A DNA stretch of 64,000 bases from Brevundimonas guildfordensis (GCF_014836405.1 NZ_JACSQU010000003.1:186001-250000), one strand, 5' to 3'; shown: positions 47,639 to 57,386, counted from the first letter of the stretch. Numbers and translations: made by a program. The notes: a model not told the origin generated them from the letters alone.

Positions 47639-48442
47639 ATGACTTCCGATCAGAGCCAAACCGCCAGACCCGACGGCCTGAGACTGAGGGCGCGCCTGCG
47701 TTACCTCTATCACGGCGCCCAGCCGGCGGCGGTGAAGTTCCGCCTTATGGTCATTCTGGTCGATCTGATCATCATCGGCTTCTTTCTGGCGGCGCCGATC
47801 CTGAAGGAGGCGGGCTGGGTCTTCTATGTCGCCGACTATTTCATCGCCGCCATCCTGGGGCTGGACCTGGCGGCGCGGGCCTATGCCTATTCCGATGTCC
47901 GCGACTGGTTGAAGAAGCCGATCGTCTGGGTCGATCTGTTCGTCCTGGCGACCCTGCTGTTTCCGGCCTGGCTGGCCAACTTCGGCTTCCTGCGGCTGCT
48001 GCGGTTCTGGAGTCTGCTGAACAGCGACCTGTTCTGGCGCACCATCGGCCGCCGGTTCGACGACACCCGGGTCGAGGAGATCACCCGCGCCCTGGCCGCC
48101 CTGATCACCTTCGTCTTCGTGACGACCGGCTTCGTCTACGCCTATTTCCGGGGCAAGGCCGAGCATATCAACGGCTATCTGGACGCGCTCTACTTCACCG
48201 TCGCCACCCTGACGACGACGGGGTTTGGCGACATCACCCTGCCGGGCAACTGGGGCCGGGTCATCTCCATCGTCGTCATGCTGGTGGGCATCACCCTGTT
48301 CATCCGCCTGGCCCAGACCCTGATCCGGCCGCACAAGGTGAAGTTTCCCTGTCCCACCTGCGGCCTGCAGAAGCATGATCCGGACGCCGTCCACTGCAAG
48401 GCCTGCGGCCAGATCCTGTGCATCCCCGACGACGGCGACTGA
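47639..48442 (+). CDS. Potassium channel-like protein with GFGD filter and C-terminal zinc ribbon
   Basis: The 267-residue protein has six hydrophobic segments, and the last pair encloses a pore helix and filter TLTTTGFGDI (Thr192 to Asp198). The consensus K+ filter is TVGYGD; here GFGD, a variant seen in some channels. A voltage-sensor-like helix S4 is weak (only scattered Arg: FLRLLRFWSL). After the pore a zinc ribbon is predicted: Cys238 and Cys241 (CPTCG), Cys253 and Cys256 (CKACG). The ribbon is cytoplasmic by topology and could gate the channel by metal or redox. The gene is single and divergent from dapF. Confidence 0.8.
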   Translation: MTSDQSQTARPDGLRLRARLRYLYHGAQPAAVKFRLMVILVDLIIIGFFLAAPILKEAGWVFYVADYFIAAILGLDLAARAYAYSDVRDWLKKPIVWVDLFVLATLLFPAWLANFGFLRLLRFWSLLNSDLFWRTIGRRFDDTRVEEITRALAALITFVFVTTGFVYAYFRGKAEHINGYLDALYFTVATLTTTGFGDITLPGNWGRVISIVVMLVGITLFIRLAQTLIRPHKVKFPCPTCGLQKHDPDAVHCKACGQILCIPDDGD

Positions 48443-48552
48443 GCGCGATCCGGCGGCCGAAGATTACGCGCCGGTAATATGACTGACGCTTGCCCCTCGC
48501 CGTCGGCGTCGCCAAGGTGCCCGGCGAAACATTCGTCCGTTGGGGGACACCC

Positions 48553-50724
48553 ATGATCATCCGCACCCTGGCGTCTGTCGCCGTCCTTTCCCTTGCCGCC
48601 GGAGCCGCACCTGTCGCCATGGCCCAAGCTTCCGTTTCCACCAGCGTCGCCTCTACCGCGCCTGGCTTCGCGACCAGCGACGCGACCGACCCCTATCTGT
48701 GGCTGGAGGAGGTCGAGGGCGAGCGCGCCATGGACTGGGTCAAGGCGCACAACGAGACCTCCCTGGGCGTGCTGCAGGGCGACCCGCGCTATGACGCTCT
48801 GCATCAGCAGGCGCTGGAGCTGGTGCAGTCGCGCGACCGGATCCCCTCGCCGGGCTTTACCCACGACGGCCATATCGACAACTTCTGGCAGGACGCCGAA
48901 CACGTGCGCGGGATCTGGCGCCGCACGACGCTGGACAGCTATCGCACGGACGCGCCGCAGTGGGAGACGATCCTGGACTTCGACGCCCTGTCGGCGGCCG
49001 AGGGCGCCAACTGGGTCTATAAGGGCGCGACCTGCCTGTCGCCTGAAGAGCGCTACTGCCTGATCTCCCTGTCGAACGGCGGCAAGGATGCGGTCACCCT
49101 GCGCGAGTTCGACAGCGTGACGCGCACCTTCGTGGAGGGCGGCTTCAGCCTGCCGGAATCCAAGGGCGGCGCCAGCTGGATCGACAAGGACACCCTGCTG
49201 ATCTCGCGCGACTTCGGCGAGGGCTCGCTGACGGACTCCGGCTATCCGCGCACCGTACGTCTGATGAAGCGCGGTCAGACGATCGATCAGGCGGTTGAGG
49301 TCTTCGCCGGCCAGAAGACCGACGTCTCGGTGTCCGGCTACACTCTGCGCGACGCCGACGGCGTGGTGCAGGCGGTGCTGCTGAACCGGGGGATCAACTT
49401 CTATGAGAGCGAGACCTGGCGCCTGAACGCCGACGGCTCGACGACGAAGCTGGAGTTGCCGCTCAAGTCCAACATCAACGCCCTGGTCGCCGGACAGCTG
49501 GTGGCGACGACGGATCAGGACTGGACCGCGCCGTCGGGCCAGCAGTTCAAGACCGGCGACGTCATCGCCTGGGACCTGCAGGCGTGGCTGGCCGATCCGA
49601 AGGCCCCCGCCCGTCTGGTGCTGCGTCCCGGCGAGCGCGAAGCGGTCGAGGGGATCAACGCCACCCGCAACAAGCTGGTCGTGGCCCTTTATGAGAACGT
49701 GCGCGGCTCGGTCTATGTCTACGATCCGGCCGACTGGAGCCGCACGCGCCTGGACCTGCCGCAGAACGTCTCGGTCGGGGTCGGCTCGGCCTCGGAGCAG
49801 GACGACAAGATCTTCGTCAGCGTCACCGGCTATCTGAACCCGTCCAGCCTCTATCTGGCCGACGCGGCGACCGGGGCCGTCGACCTCACCAAGGCCCTGC
49901 CGGACAAGTTCGACGCCAGCGGCATGCGCGTGGATCAGTTCGAGGCCCGTTCGACCGACGGGACGATGATCCCCTATTTCGTCGTCCATAAGGACGCGAT
50001 GGCGCTGGACGGGTCGAACCCGACGCTGCTGTACGGCTACGGCGGCTTCCAGTCGTCGCTGCTGCCCGGCTATTCGCCGACGGTGGGCAAGCTGTGGCTG
50101 GAGCGGGGCGGCGTCTACGTCATCGCCAATACGCGCGGCGGCGGCGAGTTCGGCCCCAAATGGCACCAGGCGGCCCAGCAAGAAAATCGCCAGCGCGCGC
50201 ATGAGGACTTCCAGGCGGTGGCTCAGGACCTGATCACGCGCGGGATCACCAGCCAGCCGCACCTGGGCGTCATGGGCGGCTCGCAGGGCGGGCTGTTCAT
50301 GGGCGCCATGCTGACCCAGCGCCCAGACCTGATCAATGCGGCGGTCATCCAGGTGCCTCTGTTCGACATGCTGCGCTTCCACAAGCTGTTGGCCGGCGCC
50401 AGCTGGATCGGCGAATACGGCGACCCGGACATCCCCGAGCAGCGCGCCTGGATCGAGCAGTATTCGCCCTATCAGAAGCTGGCGGCGGGTCAGCCCTATC
50501 CGGAAGTCTTCATCCACACCTCGACCAAGGACGACCGCGTCCACCCCGGCCACGCCCGCAAGGCGGCGGCGCGGATGGAGGCGCTGGGCTATCCGGTGCT
50601 CTTCTATGAAAACACCGACGGCGGCCACGCGGCCGGCGCCAACCTGCGCGAGACGGCTCGCCGCATCGCGCTGGAATACACCTATCTGACCCGGCGGCTG
50701 ATGGATCAGCCGGCGCAGCGATAA
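48553..50724 (+). CDS. Secreted S9-family prolyl oligopeptidase 1
   Basis: The 723-residue exported protein has a signal peptide (MIIRTLASVAVLSLAAG, then AMA-QA), a beta-propeller and a C-terminal alpha/beta-hydrolase. Catalytic triad: Ser577 in GGSQGG, Asp660 in KDDRVHPGHARK, His692 in DGGHAA. The S9A nucleophile is usually in GGSNGG, so Gln is a variant. It cleaves short peptides after proline or is a related dipeptidyl-type enzyme, in the periplasm or outside. It is followed, after a repeat, by a paralog with the same domain order. Start at 48553 because GGGGGA is 6 bases upstream. Confidence 0.92.
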   Translation: MIIRTLASVAVLSLAAGAAPVAMAQASVSTSVASTAPGFATSDATDPYLWLEEVEGERAMDWVKAHNETSLGVLQGDPRYDALHQQALELVQSRDRIPSPGFTHDGHIDNFWQDAEHVRGIWRRTTLDSYRTDAPQWETILDFDALSAAEGANWVYKGATCLSPEERYCLISLSNGGKDAVTLREFDSVTRTFVEGGFSLPESKGGASWIDKDTLLISRDFGEGSLTDSGYPRTVRLMKRGQTIDQAVEVFAGQKTDVSVSGYTLRDADGVVQAVLLNRGINFYESETWRLNADGSTTKLELPLKSNINALVAGQLVATTDQDWTAPSGQQFKTGDVIAWDLQAWLADPKAPARLVLRPGEREAVEGINATRNKLVVALYENVRGSVYVYDPADWSRTRLDLPQNVSVGVGSASEQDDKIFVSVTGYLNPSSLYLADAATGAVDLTKALPDKFDASGMRVDQFEARSTDGTMIPYFVVHKDAMALDGSNPTLLYGYGGFQSSLLPGYSPTVGKLWLERGGVYVIANTRGGGEFGPKWHQAAQQENRQRAHEDFQAVAQDLITRGITSQPHLGVMGGSQGGLFMGAMLTQRPDLINAAVIQVPLFDMLRFHKLLAGASWIGEYGDPDIPEQRAWIEQYSPYQKLAAGQPYPEVFIHTSTKDDRVHPGHARKAAARMEALGYPVLFYENTDGGHAAGANLRETARRIALEYTYLTRRLMDQPAQR

Positions 50725-50736
50725 GACCATGCCCGC

Positions 50737-50854
50737 TCACCCTCGCGGAGGCGGGGGCCCAGGCTTGAGCCCCGCGCTCGGCCTGGGCGCGGGCGAGAAC
50801 TCTGAAGGCGGCTGATTGAGCCAAAGCACTGGGTCCCCGCCTCCGCGGGGATGA
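50737..50854. repeat. 118-base palindromic repeat between the two peptidase genes
   Basis: Arms 50737-50762 and 50829-50854 are inverted repeats over 26 bases with 3 mismatches, built on CGCGGAGGCGGGG and its complement. The type is common in the intergenic DNA of alphaproteobacteria. It separates the tandem peptidase genes. Confidence 0.8.
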
Positions 50855-50866
50855 ACGGAGAAGATT

Positions 50867-53068
50867 GTGAAAACCCTGTTCCTGTCCGTCGCCTTGCCGG
50901 CCTTGATGTTGGCCGCCGCCCCCGCCCTGGCCGAGGGCGCGCCTATCGACCCCACGGCCGCCTCGGCCGCGACCCCGCCGCCCCACTTCCCGCGCGATTT
51001 GTCGCCCGAGGGGGTCAAGGCCGCCGACGACCACCTGGCGCTGGAAGAGGTGGACGGCGCCGAGGCCCGCGCCTTCGTCGCCGCCTCAAACGAAAAGGCC
51101 CTGGCCGCCCTGACCGGCGACCGCCGCTATGAGCCGTTCCGCCAGCAGGCCGAAGCCATCCTGACGGCCACCGACCGCATCCCCGGCGTCAGCTTCCTCG
51201 GCGAGGGCCTCGGCAACTTCTGGCAGGACGCCGCCAATCCGAAGGGCGTCTGGCGCCGCACGACGCTGGCGTCCTATCGCACCGCCCAGCCGCAGTGGGA
51301 GACCCTGCTGGACATCGACGCCTTGGCCAAGGCGGAAGGCAAGGACTGGGTGTTCAAGGGCGCCAACTGCCTGGCGCCGGACGATACGCGCTGCCTGGTC
51401 AATCTGTCGAACGGCGGCATGGACGCCGTGACGGTGCGTGAGTTCGACCTGACCACCAAGACCTTCGTGGACGGCGGTTTCGTCATCCCCGAAGGCAAGC
51501 ACCGCATCTCCTGGCTGGACCGCGACACCCTGCTGATCGCCACCGACTTCGGCCCCGGCAGCCTGACGGAGTCGGGCTATCCCTTCATCATCAAGTCGCT
51601 GAAGCGCGGTCATCCGCTGGAACACGCGACCGAGGTCTATCGCGGCCAGCAGGGCGACGGCGGCTATGGCGTCAGCCCGCGCGTCTTCCGCGACAAGGCG
51701 GGCGCCGTCGAGGCGGTGCTGTTCAGCCGTCCGCTGGACACCTTCCGTTCGGAAACCTGGATGCTGGGCTCGGACGGCAAGCCGCACCAACTCGGTCTGC
51801 CCGAGCGCGTCGGCGTTCAGGGGATGCTGGACGGCAAGCTGGTCTTCTCGCCGGAGCAGGCCTGGAGCTTCGACGGCCACGATTACGCCTCCGGCTCGCT
51901 TCTGGCGCTGCCGCTGGGCGTGCTGGGCCAGCCGCGTCAGGACGTGCGCATCGACGCCAAGGCCGCGACCATCTTCGCGCCCGGCCCGCGCCAGTCGCTG
52001 CAGAACGTCAGCGTGTTCGAGAACAGCCTCGTCGCCGTGATCGCCGACAACGTCGTCGGCACGCTGAAGCGTTTCACCCCGACCGCCGACGGCTGGACCG
52101 CGACCGACATCGCCGTTCCCGCCAACAGCGCCGTGGGCCTGGGCGACAGCTCCAAGGCCAAGGGCGAGGTCTTCGTCTCGACGCAAGGCTTCCTGACGCC
52201 GCCGACGCTGAGTCTGGCCGATGTCTCGACCGGCGCCTTGACCGAGCTGAAATCGGCCCCGGCCAAGTTCGACGCCTCGACCCATGTGGTCGAGCAGTAT
52301 GAGGCGACCTCGACCGACGGGACCAAGATTCCCTACTTCGTCACCCGGCCGAAGAACCTGGCGATGGACGGGACCGGTCCGACCATCCTGTTCGGCTACG
52401 GCGGCTTCCAGGCCAGCTTCCCGCCCGCCTACAAGCCCGAGATGGGCAAGCTGTGGCTGGAGAACGGCGGCGTCTTCGTTCAGGCCAACATCCGCGGCGG
52501 CGGCGAGTTCGGGCCTGCCTGGCACCAGGCCGCCCTGCGCGAAAATCGTCAGCGCGCCTTCGACGACTTCGCCGCTGTCGCGCGCGATCTGGAGCAGCGC
52601 AAGATCACCAGCCCGCGCCACCTGGGCATCTACGGCCGCTCGAACGGCGGGGTGCTGACCAGCGTGTCCATCACCCAGCACCCGCAACTGTTCAACGCGG
52701 CGGTGATCGAGAGCCCGCTGATCGACATGCTGCGCTATCAGGAGCTGCCGGCGGGCGCGTCGTGGATGGGCGAGTATGGCGATCCGCGCATTCCGGGCGA
52801 CGCCGAATTCATCGCCCGCTATTCGGCCTATCAGCAGCTGCGGCCCGAGGTGAAATACCCGCGCGTCTACATCACCACGAACACGCGCGACGACCGGGTC
52901 CACCCCGGCCACGCCCGCAAGTTCGCGGCGCGTCTGGGCGATCAGGGCCACGACCATCTCTATTTCGAGGACACGGCGGGCGGCCACTCCAACGACGCCG
53001 ATCCGGTCGCCAACGCCCGCCGCTGGGCGCGCCACTATGTCTATCTGGCCCAGCAGCTGATGGATTAA
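50867..53068 (+). CDS. Secreted S9-family prolyl oligopeptidase 2
   Basis: The 733-residue paralog of the preceding gene has a signal peptide (LFLSVALPALMLAAAPALA) and the triad Ser592 (YGRSNGG), Asp675 (RDDRVHPGHARK) and His707 (AGGHSN). The nucleophile region is YGRSNGGV, nearer the S9A consensus than in the first copy. About half the aligned residues in the hydrolase domain look identical between the copies (for example GGFQ, GGGEFGP, GEYGDP). The start at ATG 50867 has GGAGAA 5 bases upstream. Tandem duplication is the likely origin. Confidence 0.92.
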   Translation: MKTLFLSVALPALMLAAAPALAEGAPIDPTAASAATPPPHFPRDLSPEGVKAADDHLALEEVDGAEARAFVAASNEKALAALTGDRRYEPFRQQAEAILTATDRIPGVSFLGEGLGNFWQDAANPKGVWRRTTLASYRTAQPQWETLLDIDALAKAEGKDWVFKGANCLAPDDTRCLVNLSNGGMDAVTVREFDLTTKTFVDGGFVIPEGKHRISWLDRDTLLIATDFGPGSLTESGYPFIIKSLKRGHPLEHATEVYRGQQGDGGYGVSPRVFRDKAGAVEAVLFSRPLDTFRSETWMLGSDGKPHQLGLPERVGVQGMLDGKLVFSPEQAWSFDGHDYASGSLLALPLGVLGQPRQDVRIDAKAATIFAPGPRQSLQNVSVFENSLVAVIADNVVGTLKRFTPTADGWTATDIAVPANSAVGLGDSSKAKGEVFVSTQGFLTPPTLSLADVSTGALTELKSAPAKFDASTHVVEQYEATSTDGTKIPYFVTRPKNLAMDGTGPTILFGYGGFQASFPPAYKPEMGKLWLENGGVFVQANIRGGGEFGPAWHQAALRENRQRAFDDFAAVARDLEQRKITSPRHLGIYGRSNGGVLTSVSITQHPQLFNAAVIESPLIDMLRYQELPAGASWMGEYGDPRIPGDAEFIARYSAYQQLRPEVKYPRVYITTNTRDDRVHPGHARKFAARLGDQGHDHLYFEDTAGGHSNDADPVANARRWARHYVYLAQQLMD

Positions 53069-53081
53069 AGGGCGTTTTTTA

Positions 53082-53115
53082 GTGCGCTAACGGCCTTCGG
53101 CCTGCTTGAGCGCGC
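53082..53115 (-). repeat. CAAGCA hairpin element, copy J (short form)
   Basis: On the minus strand: outer arms GCGCT/AGCGC, CAAGCA, inner arms GGCC/GGCC with a GAA loop, then GTT. It lies 13 bases after the second peptidase stop, antisense to it. Confidence 0.88.
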
Positions 53116-53192
53116 AAGCGGGCTGAAGACGTATGACGTCGCTCACGCATTTATGAGCGGCGGTATCGGGCCGAAGGGATAGGATCGCCGCC

Positions 53193-53945
53193 ATGATGGC
53201 ACGGGGCCTGTTCAGGTACGGGATGACGGCGGCGGTCGCAGGCGCAAGTCTGCTAACCGTCGCCGCCGCGCCGTCGCGCGAGCGCGATGCGCCGATTCAG
53301 CCGGTGGTGGTTGAGCTGTTCACCGCCCAGGGTTGCGCCGGTTGCCCGGACGCCAATCGCACAGTCGAGACGGTGGCGGGCGATCCGGGCGTGATCGTCC
53401 TGACCTACGGCGTGGATTACTGGGACTATCTGGGCTGGTCCGACACCTTCGCCCGTCCCGAGTTCGCGCAGCGCCAGCGCGCCTATCGCCAGGCGCTGAA
53501 GCTGCGAAACGTCTCGACACCGCAGGTGGTGATCGACGGGCGCCGGCATGTCTCGGGCGCCCGCTCGCCGGAGCTGAAGGCCGCCGTCGAGGCCGAGGCC
53601 CGCGACCGCGGCTGGCCGCCCGAGATCGAGTTCCGCGAGACCGGCGACCGCGTCGGCGTCGGCTCTGGCCGGGCGCCGCAGGGCGGGGCCGAGGTCGTCG
53701 CCGTGGTCTATCGGCCGGGGCAGCAGACGGTCGAGGTCAAGGGCGGCGACAACCGGGGTCGCGCGGTCACCCACGTCAATGTCGTGCGCGAGGTGCGGCT
53801 CCTGGGCGACTGGAACGGGCGGCCGGTGCTGTTTCCTCTCCCCGCCGAGACGGAAGCCGATGAAGGGGTAGTGGTGCTGCTTCAGGCCAAGGACGACCGC
53901 CGCATCCTGTCCTCGGCTGCCCGGCCGGAACCGGCGCGCGATTGA
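53193..53945 (+). CDS. DUF1223 thioredoxin-like exported protein
   Basis: The 250-residue protein has an N-terminal membrane or signal segment, then a thioredoxin-like start VVVELFTAQGCAGCPDA with a CAGC motif, VLTYGVDYWDYLGW and a later STPQVVIDGRRHVSG strand. This is DUF1223, a predicted periplasmic thiol protein of unknown function. The gap upstream has a hairpin element and an inverted repeat (GCTCA-N8-TGAGC near 53140). kup follows after 76 bases. Confidence 0.9.
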   Translation: MMARGLFRYGMTAAVAGASLLTVAAAPSRERDAPIQPVVVELFTAQGCAGCPDANRTVETVAGDPGVIVLTYGVDYWDYLGWSDTFARPEFAQRQRAYRQALKLRNVSTPQVVIDGRRHVSGARSPELKAAVEAEARDRGWPPEIEFRETGDRVGVGSGRAPQGGAEVVAVVYRPGQQTVEVKGGDNRGRAVTHVNVVREVRLLGDWNGRPVLFPLPAETEADEGVVVLLQAKDDRRILSSAARPEPARD

Positions 53946-54021
53946 ACCGCTGACGGAAAGGGTCTAAAGGCCCGCCGCTCTTGATGGGCACGCCTCCTCG
54001 CGCGACCCGGAGAACATTTGC

Positions 54022-55986
54022 ATGGTCGGGGACACGCCCCGCGGCGACGCCGCGCCAATCGCCAACGCCTCGTCCGCTGCAAACGCCCAGCCTCCTCCCC
54101 CGGGGGGAACGCCGGGACATGGCGCAAAGAGCGGCCGTCGCGCCCTGCTGCTAGGCGCCATCGGCGTTGTGTTCGGCGACATCGGCACCAGCCCCATCTA
54201 CGCCCTGCGCGAAGCCATCGGCCACGCTCAGAAGGGCGTCGACGGCGAGCTCGCCGTCATCGGCGTGGTGTCGCTGGCCTTCTGGGCGCTGATGATCATC
54301 GTCACGTTTAAATACGTCATGTTCCTGATGCGGGCCGACAACAAGGGCGAGGGCGGCACCCTGTCCCTGATGGCCCTGGCCCAGCACGCCATCGGTCGAC
54401 GCAGCGCCTGGCTGTTCATTCTGGGCGTTTGCGGCGCGGCCCTGTTCTACAGCGACGGCGTCATCACCCCTGCCATCTCCGTGCTGTCGGCCATCGAGGG
54501 GCTGCAGGAGGCGCCGGGCCTGAACGGCCGCCTCGATCCCTTCATCGTGCCGTTGGCGGCGGGCATTCTGGTGGCGCTGTTCATGGTGCAGTCGCGCGGC
54601 ACGGCCGGACTGGCCAAGTTCTTCGGCCCCATCACCCTGGTGTGGTTTCTGTCGCTGGGCCTGATGGGCGTGGCCCATATCTTCGACGACCTGTCGATCC
54701 TGAAGGCCCTGTCGCCCTATTACGGCATCAAGCTGCTGGTCGCCGACGGCTTCCTCGGTTTCGTCATCCTCGGCAGCGTCTTCCTGGCCGTCACCGGCGC
54801 CGAGGCGCTGTATGCCGACATGGGCCATTTCGGCAAGTCGCCGATCCGCCAGGGCTGGCTGTTCATCGTCCTGCCGTGCCTGACGCTGAACTATCTGGGG
54901 CAGGGCGCCTTCCTGCTGTCGCACCCCGGCGCGGCGAACAACCCCTTCTGGAACATGGTGCCGCAGCTGGTCTACTGGCCCATGCTGTTGCTTGCGACGG
55001 CGGCTACGGTGATCGCCAGCCAGGCGGTCATCACCGGCGCCTTCTCGGTGACGCAGCAGGCGGTCCAGCTGGGCCTGCTGCCGCGCCTGGACATCCGCAA
55101 CACCTCCGAAACCCAGGCCGGCCAGATCTATGTGCCGGCGATCAACAGCCTGCTGATGGTCGGCGTGCTGTTCGTGCTGGTGACCTTCCAGTCGTCGCAC
55201 AATCTGACGGCGGCCTATGGGGTGGCGGTGACCGGAACGATGATGGTCAACACCCTGATGTCCTTCACCGTCGTGCGGCATAAGTGGAAATGGCCGATGT
55301 GGGCCGTGCTGCTGACCCTGATCCCGTTCGGCTTCATCGACGCGGTCTTCCTGACGTCGAACCTGCTGAAGATCCCGGCCGGGGCGTGGATGCCGCTGGT
55401 GCTGGGCGGCGGACTGGTGGTGCTGATGTGGACCTGGGTGCGCGGCAGTCAGATCCTGACCAACAAGACCCGAAAGGACAGCCTGCCGCTGACCGACCTG
55501 ATCGAGATGCTGCGCGCGCGCCCGCCGCACCGCGCGCCGGGGACGGCGATCTTCCTGACCTCGGACGCCGAGGTCGCGCCGGTGGCCCTGATGCACAACC
55601 TCAAGCACAACAAGGTGCTGCATGAGAAGAACATCATCCTGACGGTGCATACCTCGGACCGGCCGCGCGTGCCGGACCTGCAAAGGGTGGCGGTTGAGCC
55701 GATCAGTGACGATTTCAAGCGCCTGACGCTGACCTTCGGCTATATGGAGACGCCGAACGTGCCGCGCGCGCTCGGACTGTGCCGCAAACAGGGGCTGAAG
55801 TTCGACATCATGTCGACCAGCTTCTTCCTGGGGCGCCGCTCTGTGGTTCCATCCGCCCGCCAGGGCATGCCCATGTGGCAGGACAAGCTGTTTATCTTCC
55901 TGATGCGTAACGCCGCCAACCCGACCGACTTCTTCCGCATTCCGCCCGGCCGCGTGGTCGAGCTCGGCACCCAGGTGTCGGTGTGA
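54022..55986 (+). CDS. kup: Low-affinity potassium transporter Kup
   Basis: The 654-residue protein has 12 predicted membrane segments and the KUP signatures ALGAIGVVFGDIGTSPIYALRE (positions about 44-65 in parts), NKGEGGTLSLMALAQ and YSDGVITPAISVLSAIEGL. The C-terminal cytosolic domain is present. It imports potassium with protons. The N-terminus is extended by about 35 Ala/Pro-rich residues. The stop overlaps the rsmB start (GTGA). Confidence 0.96.
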   Translation: MVGDTPRGDAAPIANASSAANAQPPPPGGTPGHGAKSGRRALLLGAIGVVFGDIGTSPIYALREAIGHAQKGVDGELAVIGVVSLAFWALMIIVTFKYVMFLMRADNKGEGGTLSLMALAQHAIGRRSAWLFILGVCGAALFYSDGVITPAISVLSAIEGLQEAPGLNGRLDPFIVPLAAGILVALFMVQSRGTAGLAKFFGPITLVWFLSLGLMGVAHIFDDLSILKALSPYYGIKLLVADGFLGFVILGSVFLAVTGAEALYADMGHFGKSPIRQGWLFIVLPCLTLNYLGQGAFLLSHPGAANNPFWNMVPQLVYWPMLLLATAATVIASQAVITGAFSVTQQAVQLGLLPRLDIRNTSETQAGQIYVPAINSLLMVGVLFVLVTFQSSHNLTAAYGVAVTGTMMVNTLMSFTVVRHKWKWPMWAVLLTLIPFGFIDAVFLTSNLLKIPAGAWMPLVLGGGLVVLMWTWVRGSQILTNKTRKDSLPLTDLIEMLRARPPHRAPGTAIFLTSDAEVAPVALMHNLKHNKVLHEKNIILTVHTSDRPRVPDLQRVAVEPISDDFKRLTLTFGYMETPNVPRALGLCRKQGLKFDIMSTSFFLGRRSVVPSARQGMPMWQDKLFIFLMRNAANPTDFFRIPPGRVVELGTQVSV

Positions 55987-57380
55987 GCGGGGACGCGCCC
56001 AAGGGGCGCAGCTCCGCCGCGCGCGGCCGTCGCATCGCCGAAAAGGCGCGCGGCCCGCGTCGTGAGCCTGCGCCGCAGCAGGTCGCGGCCGATCCGCACG
56101 CCGATATCGGGGTCGAGGCGCGACTGGTCGCGGGCCTGCTGCTGAACGCGGCGCTGGAGAAGCGCACGGGGCTGGACGAGGCTCTGTCGCAGTCGCCAGC
56201 GCGCGATCTGCCGCCGCAGGACCGCGCCTTCGCCCGCGCCGTGGCGATGGCGGCCCTGCGCCGTCTGGGCGAGATCGACCAGATCCTTGAGCGCCGCCTG
56301 CAGAAGGCGCCGCCGCTGGCGGTCATGACCATCCTGCGCATCGCCCTGGCCCAGACCCTGGTGCTGGAGACGCCCGCCTTCGCCGCCGTGTCGACGGCGG
56401 TGAAGCTGGCCGAACGCGATCCCAAGACGCGGCCCTACAAGAACCTGGTCAACGCCGTGCTGCGCGGCGTCGGTCGCGACGGGCCGGGCCTGACGACGGC
56501 GGAGGCCAACCTGCCCGATTGGCTGGCGCAGCGCTGGAAGGCGACCTATGGCGAGGCGGCCCTGATCGGCCTGGCCCTGGCCACGCGCGAGGAGCCTGCG
56601 ACCGACCTGACGGCCAAGCCGGGCGTCGATCCGGGCGAACTGGCGGCTTCGGTAGAGGGCGAGGCCCTGCCCGGCGGCACGGTCCGCACCGGCAAGCGCG
56701 GCGACGTCGCCTCCTGGCCCGGCTTCGAGGCCGGCGACTGGTGGGTGCAGGATGCGGCCGCCGCCGTCCCGGCGCGCCTGCTGGCGGTCAAGGCGGGCGA
56801 GACGGCGCTGGACCTGTGCGCCGCGCCGGGCGGCAAGACGCTGCAACTGGCCGCGGCCGGGGCGCAGGTCGTGGCGCTGGACCGTTCCGAGGCGCGGCTG
56901 AAGCGCCTGCGCCAGAATTTCGAGCGCATGAACCTCACGGCCGAGGTCGTCGCCGTCCCGGCCGAGGACTGGGAGGACGACCGCGTCTTCGACGCCGTCC
57001 TGCTGGACGCCCCCTGTACGGCGACCGGCACCTATCGCCGTAACCCCGAGGTCCTGCGCGCCACCCGCCCCGCCGACGTGGCCAAGCTGGCCGATGTGCA
57101 GCACCGCCTCCTGGACGTTGCCGCCGCGAAGGTGAAGCCGGGCGGCCGCCTGGTCTATTGCGTCTGTTCGCTGGAGCGCGAAGAGGGCGAGACCCAGATC
57201 ATCGCCTTCCTGCGCCGCAACCCGGCCTTCCGCACCGTCGCCGCCGTGCCCGCCGAGGTGGGCGCTCCGGACGAGGCCTTGACCCCTGAAGGCTGGCTGC
57301 GCCTGCTGCCGTCGCAATGGGCCGAGAAGGGCGGGCTGGACGGCTTCTTCGCGGCCAAGCTGGAGCGCATCGCCGACTGA
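55983..57380 (+). CDS. rsmB: 16S rRNA (cytosine-5)-methyltransferase RsmB
   Basis: The 465-residue protein has an N-terminal NusB-like RNA-binding domain (DRAFARAVAMAALRRLG, then the NAVLRGVGRD region) and a Fmu/NOP2 methyltransferase domain with LCAAPGGKTLQLA. The catalytic pair of cysteines is in LDAPCTATGTYRRNPE and YCVCSLEREEGE. It modifies C967 of 16S rRNA. It starts at a GTG that overlaps the kup stop; a highly basic first 25 residues precede the domain. Confidence 0.94.
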   Translation: MSGDAPKGRSSAARGRRIAEKARGPRREPAPQQVAADPHADIGVEARLVAGLLLNAALEKRTGLDEALSQSPARDLPPQDRAFARAVAMAALRRLGEIDQILERRLQKAPPLAVMTILRIALAQTLVLETPAFAAVSTAVKLAERDPKTRPYKNLVNAVLRGVGRDGPGLTTAEANLPDWLAQRWKATYGEAALIGLALATREEPATDLTAKPGVDPGELAASVEGEALPGGTVRTGKRGDVASWPGFEAGDWWVQDAAAAVPARLLAVKAGETALDLCAAPGGKTLQLAAAGAQVVALDRSEARLKRLRQNFERMNLTAEVVAVPAEDWEDDRVFDAVLLDAPCTATGTYRRNPEVLRATRPADVAKLADVQHRLLDVAAAKVKPGGRLVYCVCSLEREEGETQIIAFLRRNPAFRTVAAVPAEVGAPDEALTPEGWLRLLPSQWAEKGGLDGFFAAKLERIAD

Positions 57381-57386
57381 CGGCGC

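Noticed and set aside
50737..50854. Insertion sequence or transposon remnant between peptidase genes
   Set aside because: No transposase frame and no target duplication visible. It is a short palindromic repeat of a type common between genes.
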